From Methylomarinum sp. Ch1-1 (GTDB lineage Bacteria; Pseudomonadota; Gammaproteobacteria; Methylococcales; Methylomonadaceae): a stretch of DNA of 64,000 bases. The stretch spans positions 1,798,001 through 1,862,000 of the forward strand of contig NZ_CP157743.1 of assembly GCF_030717995.2 (NCBI RefSeq). Direction: 5' to 3'. The translations under genes and the position numbers were made by a program. The notes beneath the pieces were generated by a model. The model did not search any database. It had not been told where the DNA came from and saw only the letters and a list, made by a program, of their open reading frames with translations. Positions within the stretch are counted from its first letter, which is position 1; the number at the start of each line of letters is the position of its first letter. This document shows, in pieces, positions 1 through 7,962 of the stretch.

Positions 1-230
1 GCCACGGCCACGAAGCCGAGGGCAAGTTAGGCCCCGGTTTGGGCGATGATTATTGGACGTATCCGCGCGGCCTTACCGACCAAGGTTTGTTCGAAATCCT
101 GTTTGGTGGCGCCAATGGCATGATGGGGCCGCAATATGTCAATTTCAATACCGACGAAATGCTGCACATCATGGCTTGGATACGCTCCATATACAACGGC
201 GATCCCAAGAAAGCCAAATGGTTGAAGTAA
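1..230 (+). CDS. mxaG: Cytochrome c-L of methanol dehydrogenase, C-terminal part
   Basis: The reading frame is open from the window edge. The first two bases fit the end of a Cys codon followed by His-Gly-His-Glu, so the window starts at the CxxCH haem site. The visible 75 residues contain the glycine-rich segment and a GMMGPQ motif that likely supplies the axial Met, and end in a Lys-rich tail. Periplasmic cytochrome c-L takes electrons from methanol dehydrogenase. The mxaI gene downstream supports mxaG over the lanthanide-linked xoxG. The 5' part is outside the window. Confidence 0.88.
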   Translation, partial: HGHEAEGKLGPGLGDDYWTYPRGLTDQGLFEILFGGANGMMGPQYVNFNTDEMLHIMAWIRSIYNGDPKKAKWLK

Positions 231-266
231 GACCGTTAAACAACGTCGCCGAATAGGTTTTGTTTG

Positions 267-368
267 TAGGTCACGTTGCCCAGCACCTAAACGTCGGACC
301 ACGCTGTAGTTTGAAACAGGAATAAACAATAAAACCTGTTAATGCGCTCAGGTGCTGGGTTACGTGAC
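267..368. repeat. Palindromic mini-element copy 1, between mxaG and mxaI
   Basis: Arms GTCACGTTGCCCAGCACCT (270-288) and AGGTGCTGGGTTACGTGAC (350-368) are inverted repeats with two mismatches around an unrelated 61-bp centre. The inner part of the arms, CCAGCACCT, is the same as in the other mini-elements of this window. In RNA it would form a long hairpin between the mxaG and mxaI messages. A related pair (GTAGGTCACGTTGCC ... GGTTACGTGAC) lies at 437-470 without the CCAGCACCT part. Confidence 0.7.
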
Positions 369-509
369 ACTTCGGGATTGTCAGGGAACGCTATCGCGCA
401 CCCTGACCTACCGATCGGTGTTAGCGAGAAGGCCGTAGGTCACGTTGCCGTGTTAGCGGTTACGTGACGATTGAGTAACGTTAGTGAATGAAAGATTGAG
501 GAGTGAACG

Positions 510-791
510 ATGAAGCAAAAAACATTGATGACAAGCGCGCTGTTGAGCTTAGTTTTGCCGTTGGCCGCCCAGGCCTATGACGGCACCAATTGTAAAGAAC
601 CCGGGGTGTGCTGGGAACCTAAGCCAGGCTATCCAGCTCAGGTAGCCGGCAGCAAGTATGACCCCAAGCATGACCCCAATGAACTGAATAAACAATCTCA
701 GTCGATTAAAGAGATGGAGGCCCGCAATCACAAGCGTTGGCAGCATCTGAACAAAACCGGCGAGTTTGTTTATGACGTAGAGGAAATTTAA
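510..791 (+). CDS. mxaI: Methanol dehydrogenase small (beta) subunit
   Basis: 93 residues. A 22-residue signal peptide ends AAQA and is followed by YDGTNCKEPGVCWEPKPGYP. The mature protein of about 71 residues is Lys-rich, with two Cys at mature positions 6 and 11 that form the known disulphide, and ends in a charged helix (EMEARNHKRW). This is the standard size and sequence of the beta subunit of the periplasmic alpha2-beta2 PQQ enzyme that oxidises methanol to formaldehyde. A GAGGAG ribosome site lies 6-7 nt before the ATG. It follows mxaG by 279 bp of repeat DNA. Its presence marks a calcium (MxaF) system. Confidence 0.96.
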   Translation: MKQKTLMTSALLSLVLPLAAQAYDGTNCKEPGVCWEPKPGYPAQVAGSKYDPKHDPNELNKQSQSIKEMEARNHKRWQHLNKTGEFVYDVEEI

Positions 792-804
792 CGGTTTTCT
801 CGGG

Positions 805-834
805 CATGAATACCCTGTCTCTCCGGTATTCATG
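805..834 (+). other. Strong hairpin after mxaI
   Basis: CATGAATACC (805-814) and GGTATTCATG (825-834) form a perfect 10-bp stem with a 10-nt loop, 14 bases after the mxaI stop. No T run follows, so it looks more like an RNA-stabilising or processing hairpin than a Rho-independent terminator. Confidence 0.6.
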
Positions 835-973
835 TCAACGGTAACTCAAACGACCGAGCCTGCTCCGCTTTTCCCTTCCTGGCGGACTAGACTCAGTCGA
901 TTGCGTTTCCTCAGGAACCGCCTGTTTAAGCTTGCAGGCGTTCCATTGTGTTTAAAGACTAATATAACCTCAT

Positions 974-1004
974 ACTCCGGTAATAAAGTGCCGGAGTTTT
1001 TTTC
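974..1004 (+). terminator. Terminator-like hairpin overlapping the mxaR ribosome site
   Basis: ACTCCGG (974-980), a 10-nt loop and CCGGAGT (991-997) are followed by a run of T (997-1003). This is an intrinsic-terminator shape between mxaI and mxaR. The GGAG in the right arm (993-996) is also the best Shine-Dalgarno sequence for the mxaR ATG at 1006. The same hairpin could therefore cut readthrough into the accessory genes and mask their first ribosome site. Confidence 0.65.
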
Positions 1005-1005
1005 T

Positions 1006-2025
1006 ATGAATTCAGATCATCAACTCAGTGATTGGCGCGATCGCGCCTTGCAGTTTGAACAACAAATCAATCAAACCGTTTTGGGCCAACGACAGGCTAT
1101 TCGCGATGTCGTGATCGCCGTTTTTGCGCGCGGCCATGTGTTGCTGGAAGGCAATGTCGGAGTGGGCAAGACGACCCTGCTCAGGGCCGTCGCTCATGGT
1201 TTGGGCGGCGATTATCAACGCATCGAGGGTACGATCGACCTAATGCCGGCTGATTTGATCTATTACACCCACCTGGACAGCAATGGCAGACCCAGCGTCG
1301 ACCCGGGGCCGCTGTTGCAGCAGGGAGACCGACTGGCGACCTTTTTTTTCAATGAAATCAACCGGGCCAGGCCGCAAGTACATTCGCTGCTGCTCAGGGT
1401 GATGGCTGAACGCAGTGTCAGCGCCTTCAATCGCGACTATCTTTTTCCCCATATTCAGGTGTTCGCCGATAGAAACCCGGTCGAGAAGGAAGAAACCTTT
1501 GAATTACCGGCTGCCGCCCGCGACCGTTTCATGATGGAAATCACCATCGACAAGCCGGATGATGTCGCGATGCTGGATGAGTTGATTTTCAATCCGCGCT
1601 TTCATGATGTCGATCGGCTAGTTGCCGACTCGGAAACCGGCGCGATTCCTTACTATCAATTAAATGACATCGCCGAACAGATACAGCTGGCGATTACGCC
1701 CAGCCCGACGCTGCGGCAATACGCCGTCGAATTGTGCCTGGCCAGCAGCCGGCCGGCTGCATACGGCATCAGCTTAAGCGATGTCGATATGGAACAGGCA
1801 ATATTGGCCGGCGCCAGTCCCCGCGGAATGAGTTATTTGATTCGAGCCGCCCGAGTCCATGCGTGGCTCGATGATAGAACCACCTTATTGCCGGAAGACC
1901 TGCAGGCCGTTCTTCCCGTCGTCATGAGGCACAGGATTTTTCTCAATCCTATCTACGCCTATCGTCAGGATGAGCTGTTGCCGGCCTTGCTAGACGGCAT
2001 GCTGCAACAGATCGCCGCACCGTAG
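1006..2025 (+). CDS. mxaR: MoxR-family AAA+ ATPase of the methanol dehydrogenase cluster
   Basis: 339 residues from the ATG at 1006. An earlier in-frame ATG at 832 would add 58 residues of low-complexity sequence that run through two hairpins, so I reject it. Walker A GNVGVGKTT is at about 49-57, the Walker B region FFFNEINRA at about 113-121, and a sensor-like ADRNPVE follows. MoxR ATPases are cytoplasmic chaperone-like enzymes that work with von Willebrand A proteins. Here mxaS, mxaC and mxaL downstream are the likely partners in maturation (Ca insertion or assembly) of methanol dehydrogenase. Confidence 0.92.
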   Translation: MNSDHQLSDWRDRALQFEQQINQTVLGQRQAIRDVVIAVFARGHVLLEGNVGVGKTTLLRAVAHGLGGDYQRIEGTIDLMPADLIYYTHLDSNGRPSVDPGPLLQQGDRLATFFFNEINRARPQVHSLLLRVMAERSVSAFNRDYLFPHIQVFADRNPVEKEETFELPAAARDRFMMEITIDKPDDVAMLDELIFNPRFHDVDRLVADSETGAIPYYQLNDIAEQIQLAITPSPTLRQYAVELCLASSRPAAYGISLSDVDMEQAILAGASPRGMSYLIRAARVHAWLDDRTTLLPEDLQAVLPVVMRHRIFLNPIYAYRQDELLPALLDGMLQQIAAP

Positions 2026-2118
2026 GTTGGGCAGAATGAAATGAAGCCCAACTTTCGACCTATGAGCGTATAACGATGAACGCTCCCCGGAGACATTTCC
2101 ACGCTGGTGCGTGGAAAT
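2024..2118 (+). other. Two hairpins in the mxaR downstream spacer
   Basis: TTGGGC and GCCCAA flank 2027-2050. Further on, ATTTCCACGC (2095-2104), a TGGT loop and GCGTGGAAAT (2109-2118) form a perfect 10-bp stem. No T run follows either, so they are probably RNA structure or dispersed palindromes rather than terminators. Confidence 0.5.
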
Positions 2119-2151
2119 GATAAAAACTAACAGAGAAACGATTAAACGAAC

Positions 2152-2775
2152 ATGCAACAGCGGATGAAACAATTATTGCCGAAAAGCGGCTGGAAGGATT
2201 TGCTAACCGTATATATCAATTGGTCTGGAGTCGGTTTTGTCAGTGTCTTGGTCGCCGATCGGCTGGATAGCTTGTCCGGGGTCGCCTATGCCGCACATTA
2301 CACCGATGCCGTGAATGCCGCGATCGGCTTTAATTTCTGGTTGTTGATCAGTAGCATCGGGGTTCTGCTGTATTGCCTGGTGCTGCCGCCGGTATATTGG
2401 CTGCAGGCTAATCCGCATTATGATTGGATTTCGCAGCGTCTGCGATTTTTCACCTACATGTTTTTTCTGGTGGCCTTCGACGAGGGGGCTTTAATGGTGG
2501 GCATCTTACTCGGTACGATGCTCGGCGTCAGCGGGCGCGCCGACTTAATCATTTCCAAATCATTTTTGTTCAGCGCTAACAGCGTTGGAATTCTGACGGC
2601 CATGATCCTGGCCAATTCACTGTTATGGTGGCTGGGCGAATCAATATATAACCGTCAGGACAAGTCTTATTCCGGCGTCGTCACCTGGGCCTTGAGCAGC
2701 CCGCTGAAGTATAGACTGCCGTCTTATCTGTTGTTGACCACCGCATTCGTGCTGGTGCTGATCAACCAACAATAA
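2152..2775 (+). CDS. Uncharacterised membrane protein inside the mxa cluster
   Basis: 207 residues with several hydrophobic segments (about 66-84, 103-125, 138-158 and 188-204), so an inner-membrane protein of four or more helices. I do not recognise a conserved domain. It lies between mxaR and mxaS, where the textbook order mxaFJGIRSACKLD has no gene, and ends 11 bp before mxaS, so it is very likely co-transcribed. A role in methanol dehydrogenase maturation is inferred from position only. An internal ATG at 2164 is an alternative start. Confidence 0.75.
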   Translation: MQQRMKQLLPKSGWKDLLTVYINWSGVGFVSVLVADRLDSLSGVAYAAHYTDAVNAAIGFNFWLLISSIGVLLYCLVLPPVYWLQANPHYDWISQRLRFFTYMFFLVAFDEGALMVGILLGTMLGVSGRADLIISKSFLFSANSVGILTAMILANSLLWWLGESIYNRQDKSYSGVVTWALSSPLKYRLPSYLLLTTAFVLVLINQQ

Positions 2776-2786
2776 TAGGTGTCGTG

Positions 2787-3647
2787 ATGACGAGCAAAGA
2801 GCCGCAACGATTCGACTACCGGGTTTCCGCGAAGATCCGCGGCGCTTATCCCGGCGCTCATGTCGGACAAATGGTGGGGGCAGGTCAGTTGTTCAAACGC
2901 CATGCGCCGCTGATCGCCAGTCCCGATCCTCGGCGCATCGATCTGAGGGTCAGTGCGCTAGATCCATTTGAGCAATTTAATGTGCGTGTTTTTCAACAAA
3001 CCTCGCAATTGACGGTTTATTTAGTTGCCGATTTATCGGCCTCGATGGGCTTTCAGGGCGTTAACGACAAACAACAAGCGCTGGTCGACTGTTTATTGTC
3101 TATAGCTGCGTCGGTCTGGCGGAGCGGCGATCGTTTCGGCTTTGTAGGTTGCTCTGATTCAGTGGAACAACGCTATCTCGTCACGCCTTCCGCCAACAGC
3201 CAGGGGCGCGTTCGGCAATTAGCCGATAACTTGCTTACCTCGTCTTTGCAAGGCGGCGCCGAAGGACTGATGCAGGCCAGACGGTATTTACCCTCGCAGC
3301 CGGCCCTGGTTTTTCTGTTGTCCGATTTTTATCTATCGATGACCAGTATTGAGCGGCTTTTGCAGTCGCTGAATCACCACTTTGTCGTCCCGTTGGTGCT
3401 GTGGGACAAGCAGGAATATCAACAGTTGCCGGATTGGGGCAGCATGCGCCTGCGTGATCTGGAAAGCGGCAAGCAGCGCACTCTGCTGTTAAGGCCGGCG
3501 TTAAAGCGAAAAATCATCGATGCTTTTCGACAGCGTCATAGGCAGTTGCAGAGGATTTTCAGGGCCTTTGGCTGCGAGCCGTTATTTTTACAAGACGGTT
3601 ATCGCGCCGAACAATTGAGCCAATATTTTTTACGGCAATCGGCTTGA
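2787..3647 (+). CDS. mxaS: MxaS, DUF58/von Willebrand A-like protein
   Basis: 286 residues from the ATG at 2787; a GTG directly before it is in frame. It has the DUF58 layout: a basic N-terminal region with RRIDLRVSALDPFEQF, then a VWA-like fold with the metal site DLSASM and a later LLSDFYLSM. There is no signal peptide, so it is probably cytoplasmic or peripheral and acts with the MoxR-type ATPase encoded upstream. MxaS is known from methanol dehydrogenase clusters as a maturation factor. It is tightly packed with mxaA (3-bp gap). Confidence 0.88.
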   Translation: MTSKEPQRFDYRVSAKIRGAYPGAHVGQMVGAGQLFKRHAPLIASPDPRRIDLRVSALDPFEQFNVRVFQQTSQLTVYLVADLSASMGFQGVNDKQQALVDCLLSIAASVWRSGDRFGFVGCSDSVEQRYLVTPSANSQGRVRQLADNLLTSSLQGGAEGLMQARRYLPSQPALVFLLSDFYLSMTSIERLLQSLNHHFVVPLVLWDKQEYQQLPDWGSMRLRDLESGKQRTLLLRPALKRKIIDAFRQRHRQLQRIFRAFGCEPLFLQDGYRAEQLSQYFLRQSA

Positions 3648-3650
3648 ACA

Positions 3651-4604
3651 ATGACGAGGATGGGGATGTTGAGCGAGATCAATTCATGCGTAAAGCGTTC
3701 TTCATTGAGGCGTTCGAGACTCTGGTTGTGGGGCTTGATGCTGATGATCACTGCTTGTTCCGGCCGCATCGATGAGGCGGTCAGTCATTTTTCGGTGCAA
3801 ACGCCGAGACCTTTCGGTTATGTAATCGGCGACGAAATCGGCCAGCGCATCGAAGTTGAGGTGCGCCGGGGATTCTCATTGCAGTACAGCAGCTTGCCGG
3901 CGAAAGGCAGGGTCAACCGCTGGCTAACTTTGAAAAATATCAAAGTCAAACAGATGGCGGGCAATCATGGCCTACGCTATCGCATCGATCTGCGTTATCA
4001 GATTTTCTACGCGCCGCTGGAAGTGAAGATGTTAAACCTGCCCGGTTTTCAATTGCAATTGCGGCAAGGAGTCAATCTGGTCGAAAGAACCGTCCCGTCC
4101 TGGTATTTTACCGTTGCGCCGCTACGGGAATTGGCGATACGTAAGCAAGGAAATAAGCAGTATATGCGACCGGATGCTTCGGCGCCGTTCATCGATACTG
4201 GACCGTGGCGGCTGGGCTTGCTGATCTGCCTGTTTACAGCCGCGCTGGCCGGACTATCTCTGAGCTTTGTGCATGGCGTATTTTCCGGTTTTCCACGGCG
4301 ACGGATTTTCAAACAGGCCATGACGCGGCTGACGAGACTCGGCGATGACTTTCCTCAGGATCAATTCAAGGTGATGCATGATGCGTTGAATCAATTAAAT
4401 GAAGCGACGCTATTCAAGCATCAATTGGAAAATTTCTATCGTCGCCACTCAAGCTTCAAGGCGCTACATACGGAGCTGCAATGGTTTTTCGATGCTTCCA
4501 ATCGCTTGCATTTTTCCGATCAGCGACACGTCGATGACCAGACCGTGAAAAGAATTCGACGGCTGTGTCGGCAATGCCTCAACATTGAGCGAGGGGTGCG
4601 ATGA
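3651..4604 (+). CDS. mxaA: MxaA, methanol dehydrogenase maturation protein
   Basis: 317 residues. The N-terminus has a basic stretch, a hydrophobic segment (about 25-35) and an ITAC lipobox with Cys36, suggesting an exported, possibly lipid-anchored domain. A second membrane segment lies near 183-206, followed by a cytoplasmic helical C-terminus. MxaA is one of the mxaACKLD products known to be needed for calcium insertion into methanol dehydrogenase. The stop overlaps the mxaC start (ATGA), showing translational coupling. Confidence 0.85.
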   Translation: MTRMGMLSEINSCVKRSSLRRSRLWLWGLMLMITACSGRIDEAVSHFSVQTPRPFGYVIGDEIGQRIEVEVRRGFSLQYSSLPAKGRVNRWLTLKNIKVKQMAGNHGLRYRIDLRYQIFYAPLEVKMLNLPGFQLQLRQGVNLVERTVPSWYFTVAPLRELAIRKQGNKQYMRPDASAPFIDTGPWRLGLLICLFTAALAGLSLSFVHGVFSGFPRRRIFKQAMTRLTRLGDDFPQDQFKVMHDALNQLNEATLFKHQLENFYRRHSSFKALHTELQWFFDASNRLHFSDQRHVDDQTVKRIRRLCRQCLNIERGVR

Positions 4605-5584
4605 ATCTTGCCGTCGTTTATCCTTGGGCGCTCACCGCCCTGGCTTTGGCGTTATTGCCTTTGTTCAACAACGGTGTCAGTTCTCATCGTTATCCCGATG
4701 CTTCGGTCTTGCCCGACGACAGGCTTTCGGAGCTATATTCGCTGCTGCTCAAGTTAGTGGCGACGGCGGCGATGGCGTCGCTGATTCTGGGCATGGCCGG
4801 TCTTTATCGCAGCGAACAATGGGTCGAACGAGTGGGGCGCGGCGCTAATATCGTCATGCTATTCGATCGTAGCAGCAGCATGGATCATACCTTTGCCGGC
4901 CAGGCGCCGGGCGGTGGAGAGGAATCGAAGGCCAGCGCCGCTAAGCATCTGCTGATGGAATTAATCAAGCGCAGGAAAAATGACCGCATCGGAGTGGCCG
5001 CTTATAGCACCTCGCCGCTTTATGTGATGCCGCTGACCGAAAACAAGGAGGCGGTGGCGGCGGCGATTTCGGCAACGGATACTCCGGGACTGGCTTATAC
5101 CAATATCAGCAAGGGTTTGGCGATGGCTTTATCGTTTTTTCAAGAACAAACGCCCGAGAGCGGTTCTAAGATCATCTTGCTGGTTTCCGATGGCGCCGCC
5201 GCGATCGATGCGGACAGTGAGCGTAAACTGCGACAATGGATCGCCCGCCAACCGATACGGTTGTACTGGATTTTTCTGCGCGGCAAGAACAATCCGGGGA
5301 TTTTTGACAAACCGGAAGATCCGCGGGATGACAATGCCCAGGCCAGACCGGAACGTTACTTGCATTTATTTTTCAAGAGCCTCGGCATTCCCTACAGGGC
5401 TTACCAGGCGGAGAGTCCGAGTGCGCTGCAACAGGCCGTTGCCGAAATAGACCGGCTGGAAAATAAACCGCTGCATTATCGGGAAAACATCCCCAGAGAA
5501 GACTTGTCCGGAGTGTGTTATGCGGCTGCGGCGTTGTTACTGTCCCTGTTGCTGGGCTTGAAGCTGTGTGAGGCGAGACCATGA
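4601..5584 (+). CDS. mxaC: MxaC, membrane-anchored von Willebrand A protein
   Basis: 327 residues. Membrane segments lie near 8-22, 47-68 and at the C-terminus (about 303-320). The VWA domain has the metal-site DRSSSM at about 89, a Thr/Ser loop (YTNIS) and LVSDGAAAID. The layout matches the BatA/MxaC type, with a VWA domain held by flanking helices. It is needed with MxaA, K and L for active calcium-loaded methanol dehydrogenase. It overlaps both neighbours by 4 bp. Confidence 0.9.
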   Translation: MNLAVVYPWALTALALALLPLFNNGVSSHRYPDASVLPDDRLSELYSLLLKLVATAAMASLILGMAGLYRSEQWVERVGRGANIVMLFDRSSSMDHTFAGQAPGGGEESKASAAKHLLMELIKRRKNDRIGVAAYSTSPLYVMPLTENKEAVAAAISATDTPGLAYTNISKGLAMALSFFQEQTPESGSKIILLVSDGAAAIDADSERKLRQWIARQPIRLYWIFLRGKNNPGIFDKPEDPRDDNAQARPERYLHLFFKSLGIPYRAYQAESPSALQQAVAEIDRLENKPLHYRENIPREDLSGVCYAAAALLLSLLLGLKLCEARP

Positions 5585-6138
5585 GAATGATCGTTTATTA
5601 TGGAAGCTGGGCGTTGTTGATTTTGGCATTATTGGCTGGTATTTACAACGCAGCAGCCTTGTACCGGTTGGAGCGGGACAATCAGCTGATCACCCGCTTG
5701 AACAACGACCAGGACACAGCCGTAGAGCGCAGCCGGCTGGCTTCGCCGCCCGTTAAATTGGCCTATGCCGCTTATTTGAAACGACATCAACGATACGATG
5801 ATGCATTGGCGGTGCTCAGCCGAATGATGGGGCAGGGCGATGAATCGATTAGATTGGCGAGCCGCTATAACCTCGGCAATATCTATTTAAGTCAGGCCAT
5901 AGATTATGCCACCGAATTGCGTTTCGATGAAGCGATGGCGCTGACGGGCTTGGCTAAAAACGCCTATCGGAAGGCGCTGTCGATAAACAGTCGCTATTGG
6001 GATGCCAAATATAACCTGGAGGTGGCGATGCGTTTATTGCCGGAGATGGAGCGCATCAATGTCGAGGACGAGCAGGAAAATGAGAAAAAAGGCAAACCCT
6101 GGACTACTATTCCGGGATTTCCGCGGGGCTTGCCCTAA
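5581..6138 (+). CDS. mxaK: MxaK, membrane-anchored TPR-like protein
   Basis: 185 residues. One N-terminal membrane helix (about 7-27) is followed by a helical TPR-like region with alternating Tyr/Ala/Leu (ASRYNLGNIYLSQA, then SRYWDAKYNLEVAM), and the protein ends in a short polar and Pro/Gly tail. It overlaps mxaC by 4 bp. Size, topology and position fit MxaK, a maturation factor. Confidence 0.83.
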   Translation: MRMIVYYGSWALLILALLAGIYNAAALYRLERDNQLITRLNNDQDTAVERSRLASPPVKLAYAAYLKRHQRYDDALAVLSRMMGQGDESIRLASRYNLGNIYLSQAIDYATELRFDEAMALTGLAKNAYRKALSINSRYWDAKYNLEVAMRLLPEMERINVEDEQENEKKGKPWTTIPGFPRGLP

Positions 6139-6650
6139 TTTGTATTTTCTGTTCTCCACTTTTCCAGAAATCCAATAAATTTAACTACTTATAACCCACA
6201 GCGCGAGTGTTCGGTGGCTTGATCCGCAAGTGTGTGAGGCATGACAGATTTTTGCTCCTTGCAAAATCTGCATTTCCACCATCCCTGGCGGTCAGATGCC
6301 GAACCCAAGCTTATAGGGATATATTTACCCAGCACCTAAATTCCATAGGCTAATGGCTGCGATAAATCATCTTCCTTTATTTAGGTGCTGGGTGAACAGC
6401 GTCTTGCAGAGCGAGTGACCGAATGCTCGTTTTTCACCTATCTTAGCAAGTACGCTTATTAAAGTTGGCGGAAATTTATGGGTAATCAGGTAAATTCATG
6501 GCATGTCGGACATGTTGGGTTTCGAGTCTAAAAATTAACCGCAACACTCGTAGGAGCGTTGTCCTCGGCGCGAAAAGCTTGATTCGGCCCGAGGACGGCA
6601 AAGGCGAGCAGACCTTCTGGATAACTGAATAGCGAGACAAAGATATCAAT
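6139..6650. repeat. 512-bp repeat-rich spacer splitting mxaK from mxaL
   Basis: No gene. About 6250-6300 holds a copy of a dispersed repeat with a GATTTTTGC / GCAAAATC stem and the string CATTTCCACCATCCCTGGCG, also found at 41828-41880 and, modified, at 31762-31906. At 6327-6393 lies a complete 67-bp mini-element (ACCCAGCACCTAAAT ... ATTTAGGTGCTGGGT), in reverse orientation relative to the copies at 7.8 and 43.8 kb. About 6550-6620 resembles other dispersed GC-rich repeat DNA of the window. Confidence 0.7.
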
Positions 6651-7625
6651 ATGCTAAGTAAGCATCTGAAAAAAAACCTTCAAGACTGCCGCTTTATCTT
6701 CTTGTTATTGGCATTGGCCGCGATGTTGGCGTTGTTTATCAAGCCGAGCATGAAACATATCGCTCCCGTTTATAATTTGACGTTTATCGTCGATATTACC
6801 CGCAGCATGAATGCGCGTGATTATCGACTGAACGGCGAATCGGTCAGTCGGATCGAGTTTATCAAGCATGAATTGCGTCAGTTGTTGTTTGCCTTACCGT
6901 GCCAGTCGAAAATCGGCTTGGGTGTTTTCACCGATCGCCAATCCGCTTTATTGTTCGAACCGTTGGAAATTTGTTCCGCCCGCTACGAAATCGATCGGGT
7001 GCTCGCCGCTTTAGACTGGCGCATGGCCTGGGCAGCCGACAGCCGTATCGGCAAAGGACTGCATGAAACGGTAACAATGTTGATGTCCCGTAAAACATCG
7101 ATCGTGTTTTTGACCGATGGACAGGAAGCGCCGCCGGTCAATCCCCGCTACCACACCGATTTCAGCGACGTCAAAGGAAAATCCCAAGGCATGATCGTCG
7201 GCGTCGGGGGGCTGAACAATGTGCCGATACCGAAATACGATAAGGAAGGGAAACAAGTGGGGATCTACTCGGTCGATGACGTGCCTCATCGTTCCACCTT
7301 CGGCATCCCGAGCCGACTGCCTGCCGATGCCGGAAATTATCATGCTCGCAATGCGCCGTTTGGCGGAGCTAAAGTGATTGGCGATCAGCATATGAGTCGT
7401 TTATACGAACCGCATCTGCAACAGCTGAGCCGAGAAATGGGCTGGAGCTATCATCGTTTGGAAACGTTGGATAAATTGGTTCAAGCGTTGAGTGAGGATT
7501 TCGCCGACACGCAAATGGTCTCGGAAGATATTAGGGTTTATTCGGCTGTTGCCGCATTGTTTTTGCTTCTATTGGCGTATTTACCTTTTGATTGGGCAAG
7601 TATTTTTAAAACATCTGGTCATTAA
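6651..7625 (+). CDS. mxaL: MxaL, membrane-anchored von Willebrand A protein
   Basis: 324 residues. Membrane helices lie near 14-30 and 299-315. The VWA domain between them has DITRSMN as metal site (about 47) and VFLTDGQEAPP. MxaL is required, with MxaA, C and K, for functional methanol dehydrogenase. It is the last mxa gene here; mxaD does not follow, the next gene being a protease on the other strand. Confidence 0.88.
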   Translation: MLSKHLKKNLQDCRFIFLLLALAAMLALFIKPSMKHIAPVYNLTFIVDITRSMNARDYRLNGESVSRIEFIKHELRQLLFALPCQSKIGLGVFTDRQSALLFEPLEICSARYEIDRVLAALDWRMAWAADSRIGKGLHETVTMLMSRKTSIVFLTDGQEAPPVNPRYHTDFSDVKGKSQGMIVGVGGLNNVPIPKYDKEGKQVGIYSVDDVPHRSTFGIPSRLPADAGNYHARNAPFGGAKVIGDQHMSRLYEPHLQQLSREMGWSYHRLETLDKLVQALSEDFADTQMVSEDIRVYSAVAALFLLLLAYLPFDWASIFKTSGH

Positions 7626-7962
7626 GCGATTGCAGTTTGTTTGCCTATTTGGCCTTCATAGGGTGGAAAAGCCTGAAGGGCGTATCCACCAAATATGCCG
7701 ATCCGGTGGATGCGCTCCGCTTATCCACGAATGGGGGTGAGTCGTTACAAAATAACTTTACTATCAGTTGCTTGTTCCAGAAGACGCCGTAAACGAAGAT
7801 GATTTATCGCAGCCATTAGCCTATGGAATTTAGGTGCTGGGTGAATATATCCCTATAGGCTTGTATGCGACATCCCTATCGCATACACTTCTTCCGCAAG
7901 CAATTGATAGTAAAAGAAATATTTTATCAGTATCAAGCTGGATAGTTACGAATGCCGAATCG
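7626..7962. repeat. Repeat-filled gap between mxaL and the Lon-like gene
   Basis: 7660-7728 is a palindromic repeat (AGGGTGGAAAAGC ... GCTTATCCAC) with a better-preserved copy at 31910-31982. 7767-7900 is a second family (ACTATCAGTTGCTTG ... ATATCCCTATAGGC) that matches 43.73-43.87 kb. In it the mini-element has kept its right arm ATTTAGGTGCTGGGT (7828-7842), but the left arm is missing exactly after GCCGT at 7790. No coding sequence is seen. Confidence 0.7.

Noticed and set aside
832-1005. Longer start for mxaR
   Set aside because: Would translate two hairpins and add an unrelated N-terminus; ATG 1006 has an SD and gives normal MoxR length.
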